From assembly GCA_037349105.1 (NCBI GenBank), contig JAYJMM010000118.1, forward strand, positions 2,603,501-2,667,500: a DNA stretch of 64,000 nt, written 5' to 3'. Each line of letters begins with the position of its first letter. Position 1 is the first letter of the stretch. A model generated the notes under the pieces. It worked only from the letters and a program-made list of their open reading frames with translations. It ran no database searches and was not told the DNA's origin. Below are positions 1 through 11,270 of this stretch, one piece after another. The position numbers and the translations under genes were made by a program. Source of the stretch: Limnomonas spitsbergensis (Eukaryota; Chlorophyta; Chlorophyceae; Chlamydomonadales).

Positions 1-1785
1 GGCAGTGTCAGTGCGGGAGAAACTGGTTTTGACATCACAACGTTGTGAAGAGAAGGTCTGTCAGGGTGAAAGAGGCTGGAACGAAGAGTCAGCAGAGGCA
101 GGATGCCAGTATAAAATATTGAGAAGGTACCTCCACAATCTGGGAAACAGTGTGAAGATAAGAGAGGAATTGAAAGGATGGAAACAGTGGAAGCTGCGTA
201 GCCTCATATCGCTGTTGTTGCTGATTACAAAATCTGCACTTCTCAAAATCCTCAAAAATAAATTGCAGGGGGAGACTGGATCTAGAGTTCATTGAAGTGC
301 AAACTATAAGACCTTCGGCAGTCACTACGGGGCTGATGGGGATCAACTCTTGGCTTATCAACAGATGCTGGTCAAACCAGCAGGGATTGCTGCATCAGGC
401 TACCTGAGTCAAGGTCGTGAGACACTTTTGAATCGTGACCAATCAAACTTTACCAGATGCACCCAGGAGAGGAGTCAGTGGAAACAAGCAGGCAAGCCAG
501 CCCGGTGAGCTGTTTGGACACCTAGTAGGCCTCTTTTGGCCAGCCAGTCAGCCACAAATAATATTCTGCCTGTACTTGAGCCTCGAGCTATTCAATCCTC
601 ACCCACTTCCACAGCACTGCTCAACGCGGCTAGCACCCAATCGTGGAGCAGGTGGAGCAGAACACCAGGCCTTAGGCAGCCCCGAGGCTCACATTCACCC
701 CCCCCTCACCTTCAAAGCAGGGAGATAGATGGTATCGCTGAAGGGCACCTGTGAAGCAGGCAGGGGGCAGATAAGAGACAGGTCAGTCCTTGTTGCAGGG
801 CTTGCGCATCCACCTTGCACATTAGCCCAATAGCCAGGCAGCACAGGCAGGAGGAACAGAGACAGCGGCAGCAGAAAAGTAGGAGGCATACCTTTATTGC
901 TGAGGCCAACAGCCAGAGAGAAGGTCAAGAGAGTATAAGACAGACAGGACACACAGGAAAAAATCTTGTCCAAAACAGTCGGGAGGCCAGGTCTAAAATC
1001 AGAATAAGAAAAATCTGCTAGGTACACTTTGAATAATAAGAATAATAATAAGAATAATAAAATGAGACATAGTGAGGGGCACCAGCATCCACCTCCTGAC
1101 ATAAATCCATATAGCTGAGGCGGGTAAAAGCATGGCTCATAATTCGGAACACAACACACAAGACAAAACAACCGCGCAGTTTACAGCGGAAGTTCACATC
1201 GATCCATCACCCTCAGAACCATCCCCACAAATGGTTGCCAGGCGCAACTGTCACACACAAAGACATAGGGGCATGCCTACCACAAACAAAGCGAGCGAGA
1301 CCATGAACAGGATGGCGTGACGCCGCCGGCTTGACCACAGGTCATAGAAGCTGGTGCCGAGTTGCCCTCCGGCCTGTATGACCACAGTGGCACAGTCGGC
1401 CTGCTCGCTCGATGCTGACCTGGAGCGTAAAGAAATAGCTTTCATTACGGCTGATCCTTTGTTCGTCCCACCTAGGCACTCAGCATGATGCAAGACCCAT
1501 CTACCATTTGAACCCCATGGAAATAAAAGTTGCCAAGCTGTGCATACAGGACAGTCTGATATCTGATCTGGATCTGCGTTTGGTTATTTGAAACTTTTAG
1601 TCTCAACTTCAAGAAATCCATCTGCAATAAGCCTTATATGGAAAGGTCAGGCTCTCCGTACAGACAATAAACCACAAGCAATTCAGGGAACGGAGACAGT
1701 GTGATTTTAGCCCAGCTGGCATAAGAGGGTTGGGGGATAAAAACCAGGGTGACGCATCAACCCCGCTTAACCCTGGGCGCCGTCC
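1..1785. other. No recognisable gene; unique-looking intergenic DNA
   Basis: Open frames here are short, overlap on both strands and contain no family motif I recognise. The longest, a 158-residue minus-strand frame at 695-1171, is leucine/cysteine rich and hydrophobic in patches, but it has no conserved domain. A short AT-rich microsatellite of AAT/AAG triplets lies at about 1029-1062. Confidence 0.5.
1029..1062. repeat. AT-rich trinucleotide microsatellite
   Basis: Alternating AATAAT and AAG triplets run for about 34 bases. It is a simple-sequence tract with no gene around it. Confidence 0.7.
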
Positions 1786-1787
1786 AG

Positions 1788-1975
1788 GTGGATGCATGTT
1801 GGACAGGGGTGTATGGGTGGGGTGGCTGCATGCTGGGAGAGGATGCAATGGGTAAGGTGGATGCATGGTGGAAATGAGGGCATGAAGGGGATGCATGGAG
1901 GAAATGAGAGAATGGGGGGATCCATGGTAGAGATGGAGGCATGGATGAGGCGCATGCATGCTGGGCGTGGGTGCA
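1788..1975. repeat. Decayed minisatellite built on GATGCATGGTGGAAATGAG
   Basis: Degenerate copies of a roughly 30-base unit centred on GATGCATG and GGAAATGAG/GGAGATGAG recur six or so times. Open frames across it on both strands (Met/His/Pro rich on minus, Met/Gly rich on plus) are by-products of the repeat. Confidence 0.6.
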
Positions 1976-1989
1976 TAACTAGACGCTAG

Positions 1990-3270
1990 CCTGGGGAGGC
2001 AAAATGGAAGAATACGATGGAGGCAGATGCATTGCAGGAGGGATGGGCCCTGGCAGAGAGGCCAATGCAAAATTTAGGAGGATGCTGAAGCTCAGTTCAC
2101 AACACAAGCTCTAGGCTGACGAAAAATTCGAGTGAGACTGAGGGAGCAGGTGTTTATAAAGCGTGCAGCAAAATGGTAGCAGGGCTGATGGATCTCAAGT
2201 ACTAAAATGGCAGGGTGAAGTGCAGGGAGCGGCTGAAGCTAATTCCTGAGCGGCTGCGCTCAGCTCGCTGACGGCACCCGCAAGGGCGCAAGAGGGCGGG
2301 GAACGACGGAGACTGCCTTGCACGCTGCCTTTAGGAGATTCAAGGCTCACCCGGTGTTGGAGGAGTCTGAAGGCTGGTCCGAAGCCTTGACAGCCATGGT
2401 GATAAGTTGGTGCTCGGCCCCAGTCTGGATGTATTCTGGTCTGGTCTGGCCTGGCCGTATTTCTCAGGCCTCACTCCGGCGATTTCCTTCCTTCTTTCTG
2501 ACAACGGCAAAGGGTTCCAAGAGTGATGGTAGGATGTGGGCCGGATTCCGTGCAGTAATAATTTAATTATGCTGCTGCGGCCTCTGCATAATTGCTGCGG
2601 TGGACATGGCACGCGCCTTGTACGAAGCTTCGCACCTGCTCTGCGCTGATGCGTGGTCCACACCCACCGACAAGACTGCATGAACTGTCATAACGCCCTA
2701 TGGCACATCAGAAGTAGCGAGTCTGCAAGCGATGACACGCTGAAACTAACGACGTGCCAAACGACTTTTTGGTCGACGGTCGCACGTCGAGCTCTCCCGT
2801 ACCAAATGTGGTGGTTTTAGACTGACACCCTTTTCTTCAGATCTTGCACTGGATATCGCCTAATCATGTGTTTGCTTCATATCGTGAACCACGTTGTGCA
2901 AAAGTTGTGACCAGGTCGAGCCCTTGTCGAGCTGACATGTAAATTCATACCGTGTTTGGGTTTGCGCTTTCTGACACTGGCTGATCAAGGAAGGATCCCC
3001 TTGAGGAGATGGGGAATTGGATTTAAATTTGTATTAGGAGGGGTGGAGGGGTCCTCTCCGTTTCGTTCTTCTCTTGTTTTCTGTCCTCTATTAATTTCAA
3101 AAAAATTCTTGTTTAGGACAACACAGGGAACATGCCTTTCCTTGGGGGGGGGGGATATCTCCCCTCTCCTCCTCCACCCTGTCCCTGTTTTTTTATCCTG
3201 TCCCCTCTTCCCTTGAATTTTCCTCCTCCAACTTCACTGTTGGGCACCCACGCGGCTGAGCCTTTGTGAG
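1990..3270. other. No recognisable gene
   Basis: Both strands carry only short frames without family motifs. A GGGGGGGGGG run lies near 3144-3153. Part of this may be old transposon sequence, but I cannot tie it to a family. Confidence 0.4.
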
Positions 3271-3274
3271 CAGG

Positions 3275-3640
3275 GCCCAGAGGTCAATAACGTTACACCT
3301 TTGTGCCCGCTTAAAGCTCGACCGCGTTGGCGCCCAACTGTTCAGAGCGGAGAAAAACAACGAACTAAAAGGAAGAGGGGGGGGAAGGAACAAAAGGAAA
3401 GGCCGGGAAGGCATAGAAGACCAAGTCTGACACCTGAGTTCCACTAAAGACTGGCCCTCAACAAAACCTACAAAACAAGAAAAAACCCACAAAGCAAGCG
3501 TATCCCACCCTGCTTGGCCGCGAGGGCGCCCCACTGATCAGAAGGGAGAAGAGAAGAAACTAAAAAAGGGGGCAAAGTAAAAGAAAAAAGGACTTCGAGG
3601 TGTAACGTCATTGACATGTGGTCTAACAGCTGAGGTCTAG
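3275..3640 (-). mobile_element. Two LINE 3' tail fragments, minus orientation
   Basis: Read on the minus strand, two stretches match the 3' untranslated tails that follow LINE coding sequence at 10,040-10,420 and 11,000-11,215. They share a pyrimidine-rich CTTTTCTCCCTTCTGA block, then a GGGCGCCC-CGCGGCCGAG block, then GGTGTAACGTCATTGAC. The two fragments lie one after the other (about 3,275-3,480 and 3,480-3,640), so they are nested or tandem insertions. No coding part of the element remains. The relation rests on matches inside this window; the family name was not checked. Confidence 0.65.
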
Positions 3641-3829
3641 ACTCTTGAGAGACCGGAGGATAATCAAACCTTCCCTCCTTCTGGCCTTTTCATCGTCCCA
3701 TTAATCCATGGGCCCCCTCCTGTTATCTCTTTCTTGGCTCTTCCCCCATCTTCCCCTTATGTTTCCATCATTTCCAACTAGACAGATAGGCACCCGGGAG
3801 TTACCAGCACTGGTACGTCGTTGACTTAT

Positions 3830-3965
3830 ATGCCAATGACATCACACCTCTGGGCCCTGCTCAAAAAGGCTCGGCCGCGCGGGCGCCCAACTGTCTGGTT
3901 GGAAGAAAATAAATCTAAGTTATGAGGAAAAGAAGGAGAAGAAAACAAAGGAAAGAATTACCCCC
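3830..3965 (-). mobile_element. LINE 3' tail fragment, minus orientation
   Basis: CAATGACATCACACCTCTGG, the GCTCGGCCG block, GGGCGCCCAACTG and a purine-rich stretch appear in the order expected for an inverted copy of the LINE tail. It directly precedes a plus-oriented LINE coding fragment, so the two are separate insertions lying head to head. Confidence 0.6.
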
Positions 3966-4089
3966 CCCATGGAAAACGCAGCCCGAAGTAAACCTTGCCC
4001 CTCTCAAACCTCAAGCCGTTGACTTATATGTAAACCCGCGATCCATGTTCCACGGTTGTCCAATTCGTCCATGCTACTTAATAATTCAG

Positions 4090-4749
4090 CTCTTTCCCGG
4101 ACTCTGCTCAGCGCCGACAGCCAGTGCTTGTGTTTACGGCCCTGACCGTGCCGTGTTGAAGCGTGCCCAAGAAAACAAGTTCTTGGGCATCACTCAGCAA
4201 GAAAACGGCGGCATGAAGAGGGCCATAGAGGGTAGAGAGGCGCCTTTGGCTGCCGCGCTGCACCGCGTTCGCCGCATGGCAGCCAAGGTGGGCCTCAGGC
4301 GCCATCTTTCAACCCGCATCAGGCTGGCAGCTGTGTACGCAGCGCCTGCGGCCAACTACGGCGACGTGGTGTGGGCCACCAGCCACCTTCGGCCGCGACA
4401 ATGTCTCTCCAGCAAAACGCAGTCCAGCTTGCTTCAGCACCTACGCCAGGCTGCGGGGCTACCTGCATCAGCCGCTAGTTGGGGAGTCTTGAGAGAGCTG
4501 CAGCTCCAGCCACTACAGCGAGACTGGTGGAACCATATCCTCCGCTTCTACAATGCAGCAGTGGCACCAGCGGCACAGCAATACAGCCCTCTCATGGCTC
4601 TAGCCATGGCAGGAGATATGCAACTTGCAGTCAGCCAGGGCACTGGCGGCCGCACCTGGTGCTCTGATCTGCTGGGTCGGTCGGTAACATGTGAGCGCTT
4701 CATTTGGCCGCTTGATTCGACCCCCGTTTCAGACCACTGGAAGGCCTGA
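4090..4749 (+). mobile_element. Non-LTR retrotransposon (LINE) fragment, C-terminal part of reverse transcriptase
   Basis: The plus-strand frame ending at 4749 (open from 3922) reads like the region just after the polymerase core of LINE ORF2. It has a KFLGI motif (the 'FKYLG' position), then an AAALHRVRR stretch, a VGLRRHLSTRIRLAA helix, NYGDVVWA (the 'YGAEVWA' position), and further on LLQHLRQAAGLP and WGVLRELQLQPLQRDWW. This order is typical of L1-like and related plant/algal LINEs. The catalytic palm with its FADD box is absent, as are the endonuclease and the 3' end, so this is a truncated, dead copy. Residues upstream of about 4090 are basic low-complexity sequence and probably not part of it. 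Confidence 0.75.
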
Positions 4750-5380
4750 GGCTTGAACGCACCTGGTTTCAGACGGCAAACAGTCGTGGCCACTGACAAG
4801 TCGAATTGACATCTATCAACTGGAAATACTTTAAGTTACTAATGTTAATGAGCTGCATGTAGTGAATATCGACGGCGATTGACACAGGCGCCTATCGCCG
4901 GTCTGTGACCCAGCTGGGACCCATGTACTGTAGGCAACTGACTTATAACAACTTTCAGCAGTGACTGTCTCACGCCTCGCAGGCTTTGAACGCGATCGAA
5001 ACTTGTATTGTTTTAGTTAGGCTTCAACATACTGAGAAATGTAGCCCTCATTGACGAAGACAGGTTGTGGAGCGCACGGGGCGCTTGAGAGCTCACTGTG
5101 ACGACCAATCTGACTACTGGGTAACTCCCAGTACGTTGGAAGTTTTATGATAAGCTCCCCAGGGCTTCTAAGCAGCTTAAACAAGGTCACTAAGCTGCAG
5201 CAGCAGAAGCCTACCAACATGTGTGCATGAGCGAGAGCTATCCGGCAGCTCATAATTTTGCCGCCCTAAGCAAACGGTCAGCAGCTGCGACAAGAGTAGA
5301 GGAGGCAGCAACAGCAGGATACAGCGGTAGAGCCCTCAGTTTCAGGTAGAGTCAGCGCTGTGGGACTCGTTTTTCAGCTT
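4750..5380. other. No recognisable gene
   Basis: No repeat family or coding motif was recognised. The minus frame at 5017-5253 has no family signature. Confidence 0.4.
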
Positions 5381-5382
5381 GC

Positions 5383-5800
5383 ATGTCTGGCATGTGTTGT
5401 GCCTTGCCCATACTGTATGCACATCGCCCAAGCGCAGCGCCCCGCCTGCATGCACAAAGCCCTTCATGCATGCGCATTTCCCTCGAGCATGAGCAGCGCC
5501 CCGCACGTATACTAGCACTTCCTGGTATTCCTATCGCCGGCCTGTTTGCACAGTGCCCTACCGGTACTTGAATCCGTAGCACCCGATCACCTCATGCGCA
5601 TGCACAGCACCCCGCCCAATGGGCAATGCCGTCCATATGCCTCGCCGTCCTGCGGATTGGTGTAGTGCCCCACCCACCTGCAATGCCCGCCCGTATTATT
5701 TACTGTGCACAGCGCCCGCCCGGATTACCGTGCCCCTCCGATGGGCGTAGTGCCCCACCCGCATGCACAGCGCTTGGCCGTATGGACTGAGCCATGCAAG
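5383..5800. repeat. Degenerate tandem repeat (CATGCACAGCGCCCCGCC type)
   Basis: Loose repeats of a 40-60 base unit containing GCATGCACAGCGCCC and CCGTATT recur through this stretch. They are related to the better conserved array that follows at 5,880-6,315, which shares CCGTATTTCC and GTGCCC, so this looks like its decayed left flank. Confidence 0.5.
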
Positions 5801-5879
5801 TGGGTGCTACGCTCTTTCCAGGGAGACTGGCTCATGAGGGTAGCGCATTATGAAGTGCAGAACAACAACCCTAAACCTT

Positions 5880-6315
5880 CACCGGTGTGCACCGCAATCG
5901 CCCATATTTCCAGTGCCCTACCGGTGGGTGCAGCGCTTATCCGGTGGGTGCAGCGCTAAACCGGTGGGTGTACCGCTTCATCGGCATGCGTCGCAACGGC
6001 CTGTATTTCCGGTGCCCAGCCGGTGGGTGCAGTGCTTCACTGTCATGCACTGCAACCAGCCGTACAGCTGTACTTCATGTGCCCTACCGTTGGGTGCAGC
6101 GCTTCACCAGCATGAACCGCAACCACCTTAATTTCCTGTGCCCAATCGGTGGGTGCAACGCTTGATCGGCATGCACCACAACCAACCGTATTTCCTGTGC
6201 CCAGCCGGTGGGTGCAACACTGGCATGCACCCCAACCGCCCGTATTTCCTGTGCCCTACTGGTGGGTGCAGTGCTTCACCGGCATGCACCCCAACTGCCC
6301 TGCATCCCGGTGACA
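5880..6315. repeat. About 58-bp minisatellite, seven or so copies
   Basis: Units contain CGGTGGGTGCAGCGCTTCAC, then CGGCATGCACCGCAACC, then CGTATTTCCTGTGCCC. Copies differ by substitutions and small indels, and some are truncated to a bare GGTGGGTGCAGCGC. The overlapping open frames in several phases are repeat artefacts. Confidence 0.75.
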
Positions 6316-6352
6316 CTGAATAAATTAAGAAGCTTTGGCCATAAGCCTAGAA
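6296..6352. repeat. Left copy of a direct repeat flanking the 6.3-8.4 kb arrays
   Basis: A segment beginning TGCATCCCGGTG and running through TTAAGAAGCTTTGGC to a TAAGCC-type end recurs at about 8,418-8,486. The two copies bracket two unrelated tandem arrays. Confidence 0.65.
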
Positions 6353-6454
6353 CGCAGCAATGATAATGACTGCGCTAAGCGCCCGCTCTTTAGAACATTC
6401 ACATGATGTCCTGTTTTAGTGGCCAATGGCCCAAGCTTGTGTGTAGAATAGCTC

Positions 6455-7008
6455 AGGCTGTGTGCAAACATTGTCATTAGCTGTGCAGCTGCCGGTACCG
6501 CTACTTCAGGCTGTGTGCAAACACTGTCACTGGCGGTGCACCTGCCGGTACCGCTACTTCAGGCTGTGTGCAAACACTATCACTGGCGGTGCACCTGCCG
6601 GTACCGCTACTTCAGGCTGTGTGCAAACACTGTCACTGGCGGTGCACCTGCCGGTACCGCTACTTCAGGCTGTGTGCAAACACTGTCACTGGCGGTGCGG
6701 TGCGGCTGCCAGTACTGCTGCTTCAGGATGTGTGCAAACACTGTCACTGGCGGTGCGGCTGCCGGTACCGCTACTTCAGGCTGTGTGCAAACACTGTCAC
6801 TGGCGGTGCGGTGCGGCTGCCAGTACTGCTGCTTCAGGATGTGTGCAAACACTGTCACTGGCGGTGCGGCTGCCAGTACCGCTACTTCAGGCTGTGTGCA
6901 AACACTGTCACTGGCGGTGCGGTGCGGCTGCCAGTACCGCTGCTTCAGGATGTGTGCAAACACTGTCACTGGCGGTGCGGTGCGGCTGCCGCTACCGCTG
7001 CTTTAGGC
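6455..7008. repeat. 53/58-bp minisatellite, about 10 copies
   Basis: Each unit contains CTGTGTGCAAACACTGTCAC, TGGCGGTGC and CCGCTACTTCAGG. Short units of 53 bases come first; later ones alternate with a 58-base form that has an added CGGTG and CTGCTTCAGGA. Alternation of the two forms implies expansion as a two-unit block. Frames across it are open on both strands but are repeat artefacts. Confidence 0.85.
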
Positions 7009-7014
7009 TGTGAA

Positions 7015-8400
7015 GGAATAGAGCAGGAGCGCTGACCGCAATAAGCTGCTGTGATGCGGTCTGGCTATGGGTTCTTAATTTACTCAGTTGTATCAGGCTG
7101 AACAGCTAATACCCCTACAGCATGCTGCACACTAGCTAGGGCCAGTGGGCAGCAAGCCTTGACAGGAAGTCAATGACATTACACCCCTGGGCTTGACAAG
7201 AAGTGAAGGAGTAGAGCGGGAGCGCGGACCGCAATGAGCTGCGGTGATGCGGTCTGGCTATGGGTTCTTAATTTACTCAGGTTCATCAGGCTGAACAGCT
7301 AATACCCCTGCATCATGCTGCACACTAGCTAGGTCCAATGGGCAGCAAGCCTTGACAGGAAGTCGATGACATTACATCTCTGGGCCTTGACAGGAAGTGA
7401 AGGAATAGAGTGGGAGCGCTGACCAAAATATGCTGCGGTGATGCGGTCTAGCTATGGGTTCTTAATTTACTCAGCTTCATCAGGCTGAACAGCTAATATT
7501 CCTGCAGCATGCTGCACCCTAGCTAGGGCCAGTGGGCAGCAAGCCTGGACAGGAAGTCAATGACATTACACCCCTGGGCTTGACAAGAAGTGAAGGAGTA
7601 GAACGGGAGCGCTGACCGCAATAAGCTGCGGTGATGCGGTGTGGCTATGGGTTCTTAATTTACTCAGGTTCATCGGGCTAAACAGCCCATACCCCTGCAG
7701 CATGCAGCACACAACGGTAGCTAGGGCCAGTGGGCAGCAAGCCTTGACAGGAAGTCGATGACATTACATCTCTGGGCCTTGACAGGAAGTGAAGGAGTAG
7801 AGCGGGAGCGCGGACCGCAATGGGCTGCGGTGATGCGGTCTGGCTATGGGTTCTTAATTTACTCAGGTTCATCGGGCTAAACAGGCAATACCCCTGCAAC
7901 ATGCCGTGCACAACGGTAGCTAGGGCCAGTGGGCAGCAAGCCTAGACAGGAGGTGAAAGAATAGAGCGAGAGCGCTGACCGCAATAAGCTGCGGTGATGC
8001 CGTCTGGCTATGGGTTCTTAATTTACTCAGGTTCATCAGGCTGAACAGCCAATACCCCTCCAGCATGCTGCACACAACGGTAGCTAGGGCCAGTGGGCAG
8101 CAAGCATGGACAGGAAGTTAAGGAATAGAGCGGGAGCGCTGACCGAAATAAGCTGCGGTGATGCGGTCGGGCTATGGGTTTTTTATAATCAGGTTCATCG
8201 GGCTGAACAGCCAATACCCCTGCAGCATAATGCAATTACAGTAGCTAGGGCCACTGGGCAGCAAGTCTAGACATTAAGTGAAGGAATAAAGCGGGAGTGC
8301 TGACCGCAATAAACTGCGGTGATGCGGTCTGGCTATGGGTTCTTATTTCTTAATTTACTCAGGTTCAACGGGCTGAACAGCCAATACCCCTGCATCAGTA
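7015..8400. repeat. Eight-copy tandem repeat with 194-bp long and 164-bp short forms
   Basis: The landmark CTATGGGTT occurs at 7065, 7258, 7452, 7645, 7844, 8008, 8172 and 8333. Spacing is about 193-199 for the first four intervals and 161-164 for the last three. The long form differs by about 30 bases around CAATGACATTACACCCCTGG, which resembles the end of the LINE tail seen elsewhere in the window. Other shared blocks are GAGCGGGAGCGCTGACCGCA and GGGCCAGTGGGCAGCAAGCC. Confidence 0.85.
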
Positions 8401-8417
8401 CAGCTACCGGTAGTTAG

Positions 8418-8486
8418 ATCTGCATCCCGGTGTAAATGTATAAGTTAAGAAGCTTTGGCTTCAGCCTGGCCGTAAGCCCCGCATCA
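8418..8486. repeat. Right copy of the direct repeat flanking the 6.3-8.4 kb arrays
   Basis: It matches 6,296-6,352 with TGCATCCCGGTG, TTAAGAAGCTTTGGC and GTAAGCC in the same order and spacing, with a few substitutions and indels. Confidence 0.65.
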
Positions 8487-8489
8487 TGC

Positions 8490-8960
8490 CCATGGCCATG
8501 TTGTTCAGACCTTGGCTCTTGTCTCAGCATCTTTTTGTATTCCTGAGGGCAGGAGTGCTCATGCGTATCAAATTAGCATGAAAAGCAAGCTACTGTTTGC
8601 CACGAATAGGTTCTGAACCGCCGATTTGAGCTAGAGGTTTTGTGCCCGGTGGCCCAAGGGCACAAGGTGCCACTTGACAGGTTTGTGTGCGTAAGCCCTT
8701 CACTGCACGCTGTCAACCATGCTGGATGGGCCTCCTCCACATTCATGGTAGCATGCTGCACAGTGCCATGCACACTCGCTGATGCCTCATCTTTGTTCCT
8801 GGGCAGCCCAGTGACCCAGTCACCCTCTTTTGTCAAGGGCAAGCAGGGCATATGACAATGTTTTTTAAGTATTTCATGCCCACACTTCTGCAAGCCGACA
8901 GTCCACACTCCACTCCCCATCTCTCACAATTGTAAAGCACCATGCATCAGAAATTTTCAA
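8490..8960. other. No recognisable gene
   Basis: Two opposed frames (8573-8920 minus, 8640-8855 plus) overlap completely. Neither has a family motif or convincing splice context. Confidence 0.4.
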
Positions 8961-8964
8961 GCAA

Positions 8965-9475
8965 TAGTCCGTCTGAACTCCGGTTTGATTCAGGCCGTCT
9001 GATTTGCGTAGTACCGCCTGATTCTGGCTTGCTTCAATCCGCTTGAATTGCGCTTGAACAGCTCTTGATTTCGGCCTGATTCAACGTGCCTGAACACCGC
9101 TTGATTTCGGCCTGATTCAACGTGCCTGAACACCGCCTGATTCTGGCTTGATTCAATCCGCTTGAATTGCGCTTGAACAGCTCTTGATTTCGGCCTGATT
9201 CAACGTGCCTGAACACCGCTTGATTTCGGCCTGATTCAACGTGCCTGAACACCGCTTGATTTCGGCCTGATTCAACGCGCTTGAACACCGCCTGATTCCG
9301 GCCTGATTCAACGTGCCTGAACACCGCTTGCTTCCGGCCTGATTCAACGCGCTTGAACACCGCCTGATTCCGGCTTGATTCAGACGCTAGTTTCAGTGAC
9401 TTGAATTAGACGCCAGTCCGTCTGAACTCCGGTTTGAATCAAGCGCCCGTTTCAGGAAGGATTACGACTGATTCA
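8965..9475. repeat. 36-bp minisatellite, about 12 copies
   Basis: Units read as CCTGATTCAACGTGCCTGAA followed by CACCGCTTGATTTCGG, with variants (CGCCTGATTCTGGC, CCGCTTGAATTGCG). Because 36 is divisible by three, several frames stay open (for example 9034-9360 on minus). The flanks fade into TCCGTCTGAACTCCGG copies at both ends (about 8,968 and 9,418). Confidence 0.8.
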
Positions 9476-9489
9476 AGCGTATTTCAAGC

Positions 9490-10420
9490 GGCCTCATGTT
9501 ACCGACCTTGCGCGAGGCAGCAGCTGCCCTACAGCGCCCACCCGTCACAGAGGTGTTGGCACTCGTTGACGCAGCCTACGAGCAAGCACGGCTGGACGCC
9601 AGCGGCGGTGGGGACCCAGGGACCCTACCACCGAGCACAGATCTGTGGCGACCTTCCGCGCCTGGTTCCAGTCCACGGCGGGTGCCGTACTGGCGGAAGC
9701 CAAGAGCCGCACTAGCCAAAGGGAGTTTGCTTTTGTGAACATATATTTGCGACTGCCGCTCGGCGCGATCAGCACGGCTGATACCAGAAGACGGCGCAAC
9801 GGTCAGCGGCGAGAGGCACGCTGCTGCCAGCGGTGTTGGGCACGGGGGGATAGCGAGCAGGTGGAGGATGCGCTACATGTGTGCTTCCAGTGCCCTAGTG
9901 TCAGGGTGCAGTTACGGGAGCGGGGATGGACAGGTCCACCGGCGCTGCCACTAACTTCCACCAGCTGTACCAGGTTAAGCAGGGGTGCGATGCACTTTCT
10001 TTTCTGGATTGTGCTGTGGGCATTCATTGTTGAGGGTTAGTCTCCAGGGATTCTGAGGCGCCGCTGTCGTTTGCATTTCTGGCCTTCCCTTCTGGTCCTT
10101 TCTTTCTGTTGCTGTTTGCCGCCTTTTTAGTTTCTTCTCTTCTCCCTTCTGATCAGTGGGGCGCCCTCGCGGCCAATCCAAGCAGGGGTGGGATACGCTT
10201 GCTCTGTGGACTTTTCTTTTCTCATAGGCTTTGTTGAGGGCTAGTCTCTAGAGGTACTCAGGGGTCGGACTTGATCTTCTCTGCCTTCCAGGCCTCTACT
10301 TTTGTTCCATTCCCCCCCTCTTCCTTTTAGTGTATTCTTTTCTCCCTTCTGAACAGTTGGGCGCCCACGCGGCCGAGCTTTGAGCGGGCCCAGGGGTGTA
10401 ACGTTATTGACTTATGCTCT
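9490..10420 (+). mobile_element. LINE 3' end: ORF2 zinc-knuckle region plus 3' tail
   Basis: The frame ending at 10040 contains CCQRCWARGDSEQVEDALHV followed by CFQCPS, the C-x2-C ... VEDxxH ... CP signature found at the C-terminus of LINE ORF2 proteins. The upstream 9,490-9,740 part reads in shifted frames, so the coding region is broken. After the stop comes a pyrimidine-rich 3' tail, and at 10,140-10,420 a second copy of that tail, ending in GGTGTAACGTTATTGAC. The endonuclease and RT core are absent. A second copy of this coding segment at 10.6-11.2 kb shows it is a multicopy family. Confidence 0.75.
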
Positions 10421-10589
10421 TTCCCGAACTCCCTTGGGAATTTCTCGTAGTCTTCTTTGCTCTGTAATACCTACACACTCATAAAACCCCTCATGCACCC
10501 ATCCTCCATGCTGGCATGACACTCTTCTGAACGGACATGCCGCCATCAGTGATTTATAGATATACTGGAGATGAGGAGGTGGACTCGCA

Positions 10590-11215
10590 TGATGCGGTAT
10601 ACAGCGGTAGCATTGCAATAGTAGGGTCTATGCCCCAAGCTGGCTTGGGGACTCTACCACTGAGCACAGGTCTGCGGCGACCTACCGTGAGTGGTTTAAG
10701 ATCACGGCGGGCGCTTCACACAAGCCAGGAGCCGCAAGAGCACGAGGGAGTGTGCCTGTGTGGACACAAATTTGTGACTACAGCTTGGCGCGATCAGCAC
10801 GGCTGACGCCAGAGGACGGCGCAGCGGTAAGCGGCGAGAGGCACGCTACTGCCAAGGATGTTGGTCAAGGGGTGCTGGCGAGCTTGTAGAGGATGCAATA
10901 CATACTTGCCTCCAATGCCCTAGTGTCAAGGAGCAGATACAGGAGTGAGGGTGGGCAGGTCCCCAAAACGGTGCCAAGGACTTCCACCAGCTGTACTAGG
11001 CTGGGCAGGGGTGGGATGCACTTGTTTTTGTGGACGCTGTTGTAGACTTTGTTGAGGGCTAGTTGCTAGAGGAGCTCAGATGCCGTCGGACTTGTTTGCC
11101 TTCCTAGCCTCTCCTTTTGTTCCTCTATTTTGTGTTACCTTTTCCTCTAGTTTTTCTTTTCTCCCATCTGAATAGTTGGGCGTCCACGCGGCCGAGCCTT
11201 CATAAATCATAATGC
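10590..11215 (+). mobile_element. Second LINE 3' end copy, same family and orientation
   Basis: Nucleotides align along most of their length with 9,640-10,060. Shared landmarks are CTTGGCGCGATCAGCACGGC, GGCGAGAGGCACGCT, GCCCTAGTGTCA and TTGTTGAGGGCTAGT. This copy has in-frame stops (for example the TGA in CAGGAGTGAGGG near 10,945) and indels, so it is dead. It ends in the CTTTTCTCCCATCTGA, GGGCG and CGCGGCCGAGCC tail. Confidence 0.75.
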
Positions 11216-11270
11216 ATGCTTAGAACGGTGCGTATCCGCTGGGCCCTGCTGAACATGGCAAGTGAACGAC

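Noticed and set aside
695..1171. 158-residue minus-strand frame with hydrophobic patches
   Set aside because: No conserved motif, no splice context, and overlapping frames on the other strand.
6462..7035. Overlapping Cys/His/Trp-rich frames
   Set aside because: Three plus frames and one minus frame are open over the 53/58-bp repeat; none is preferred.
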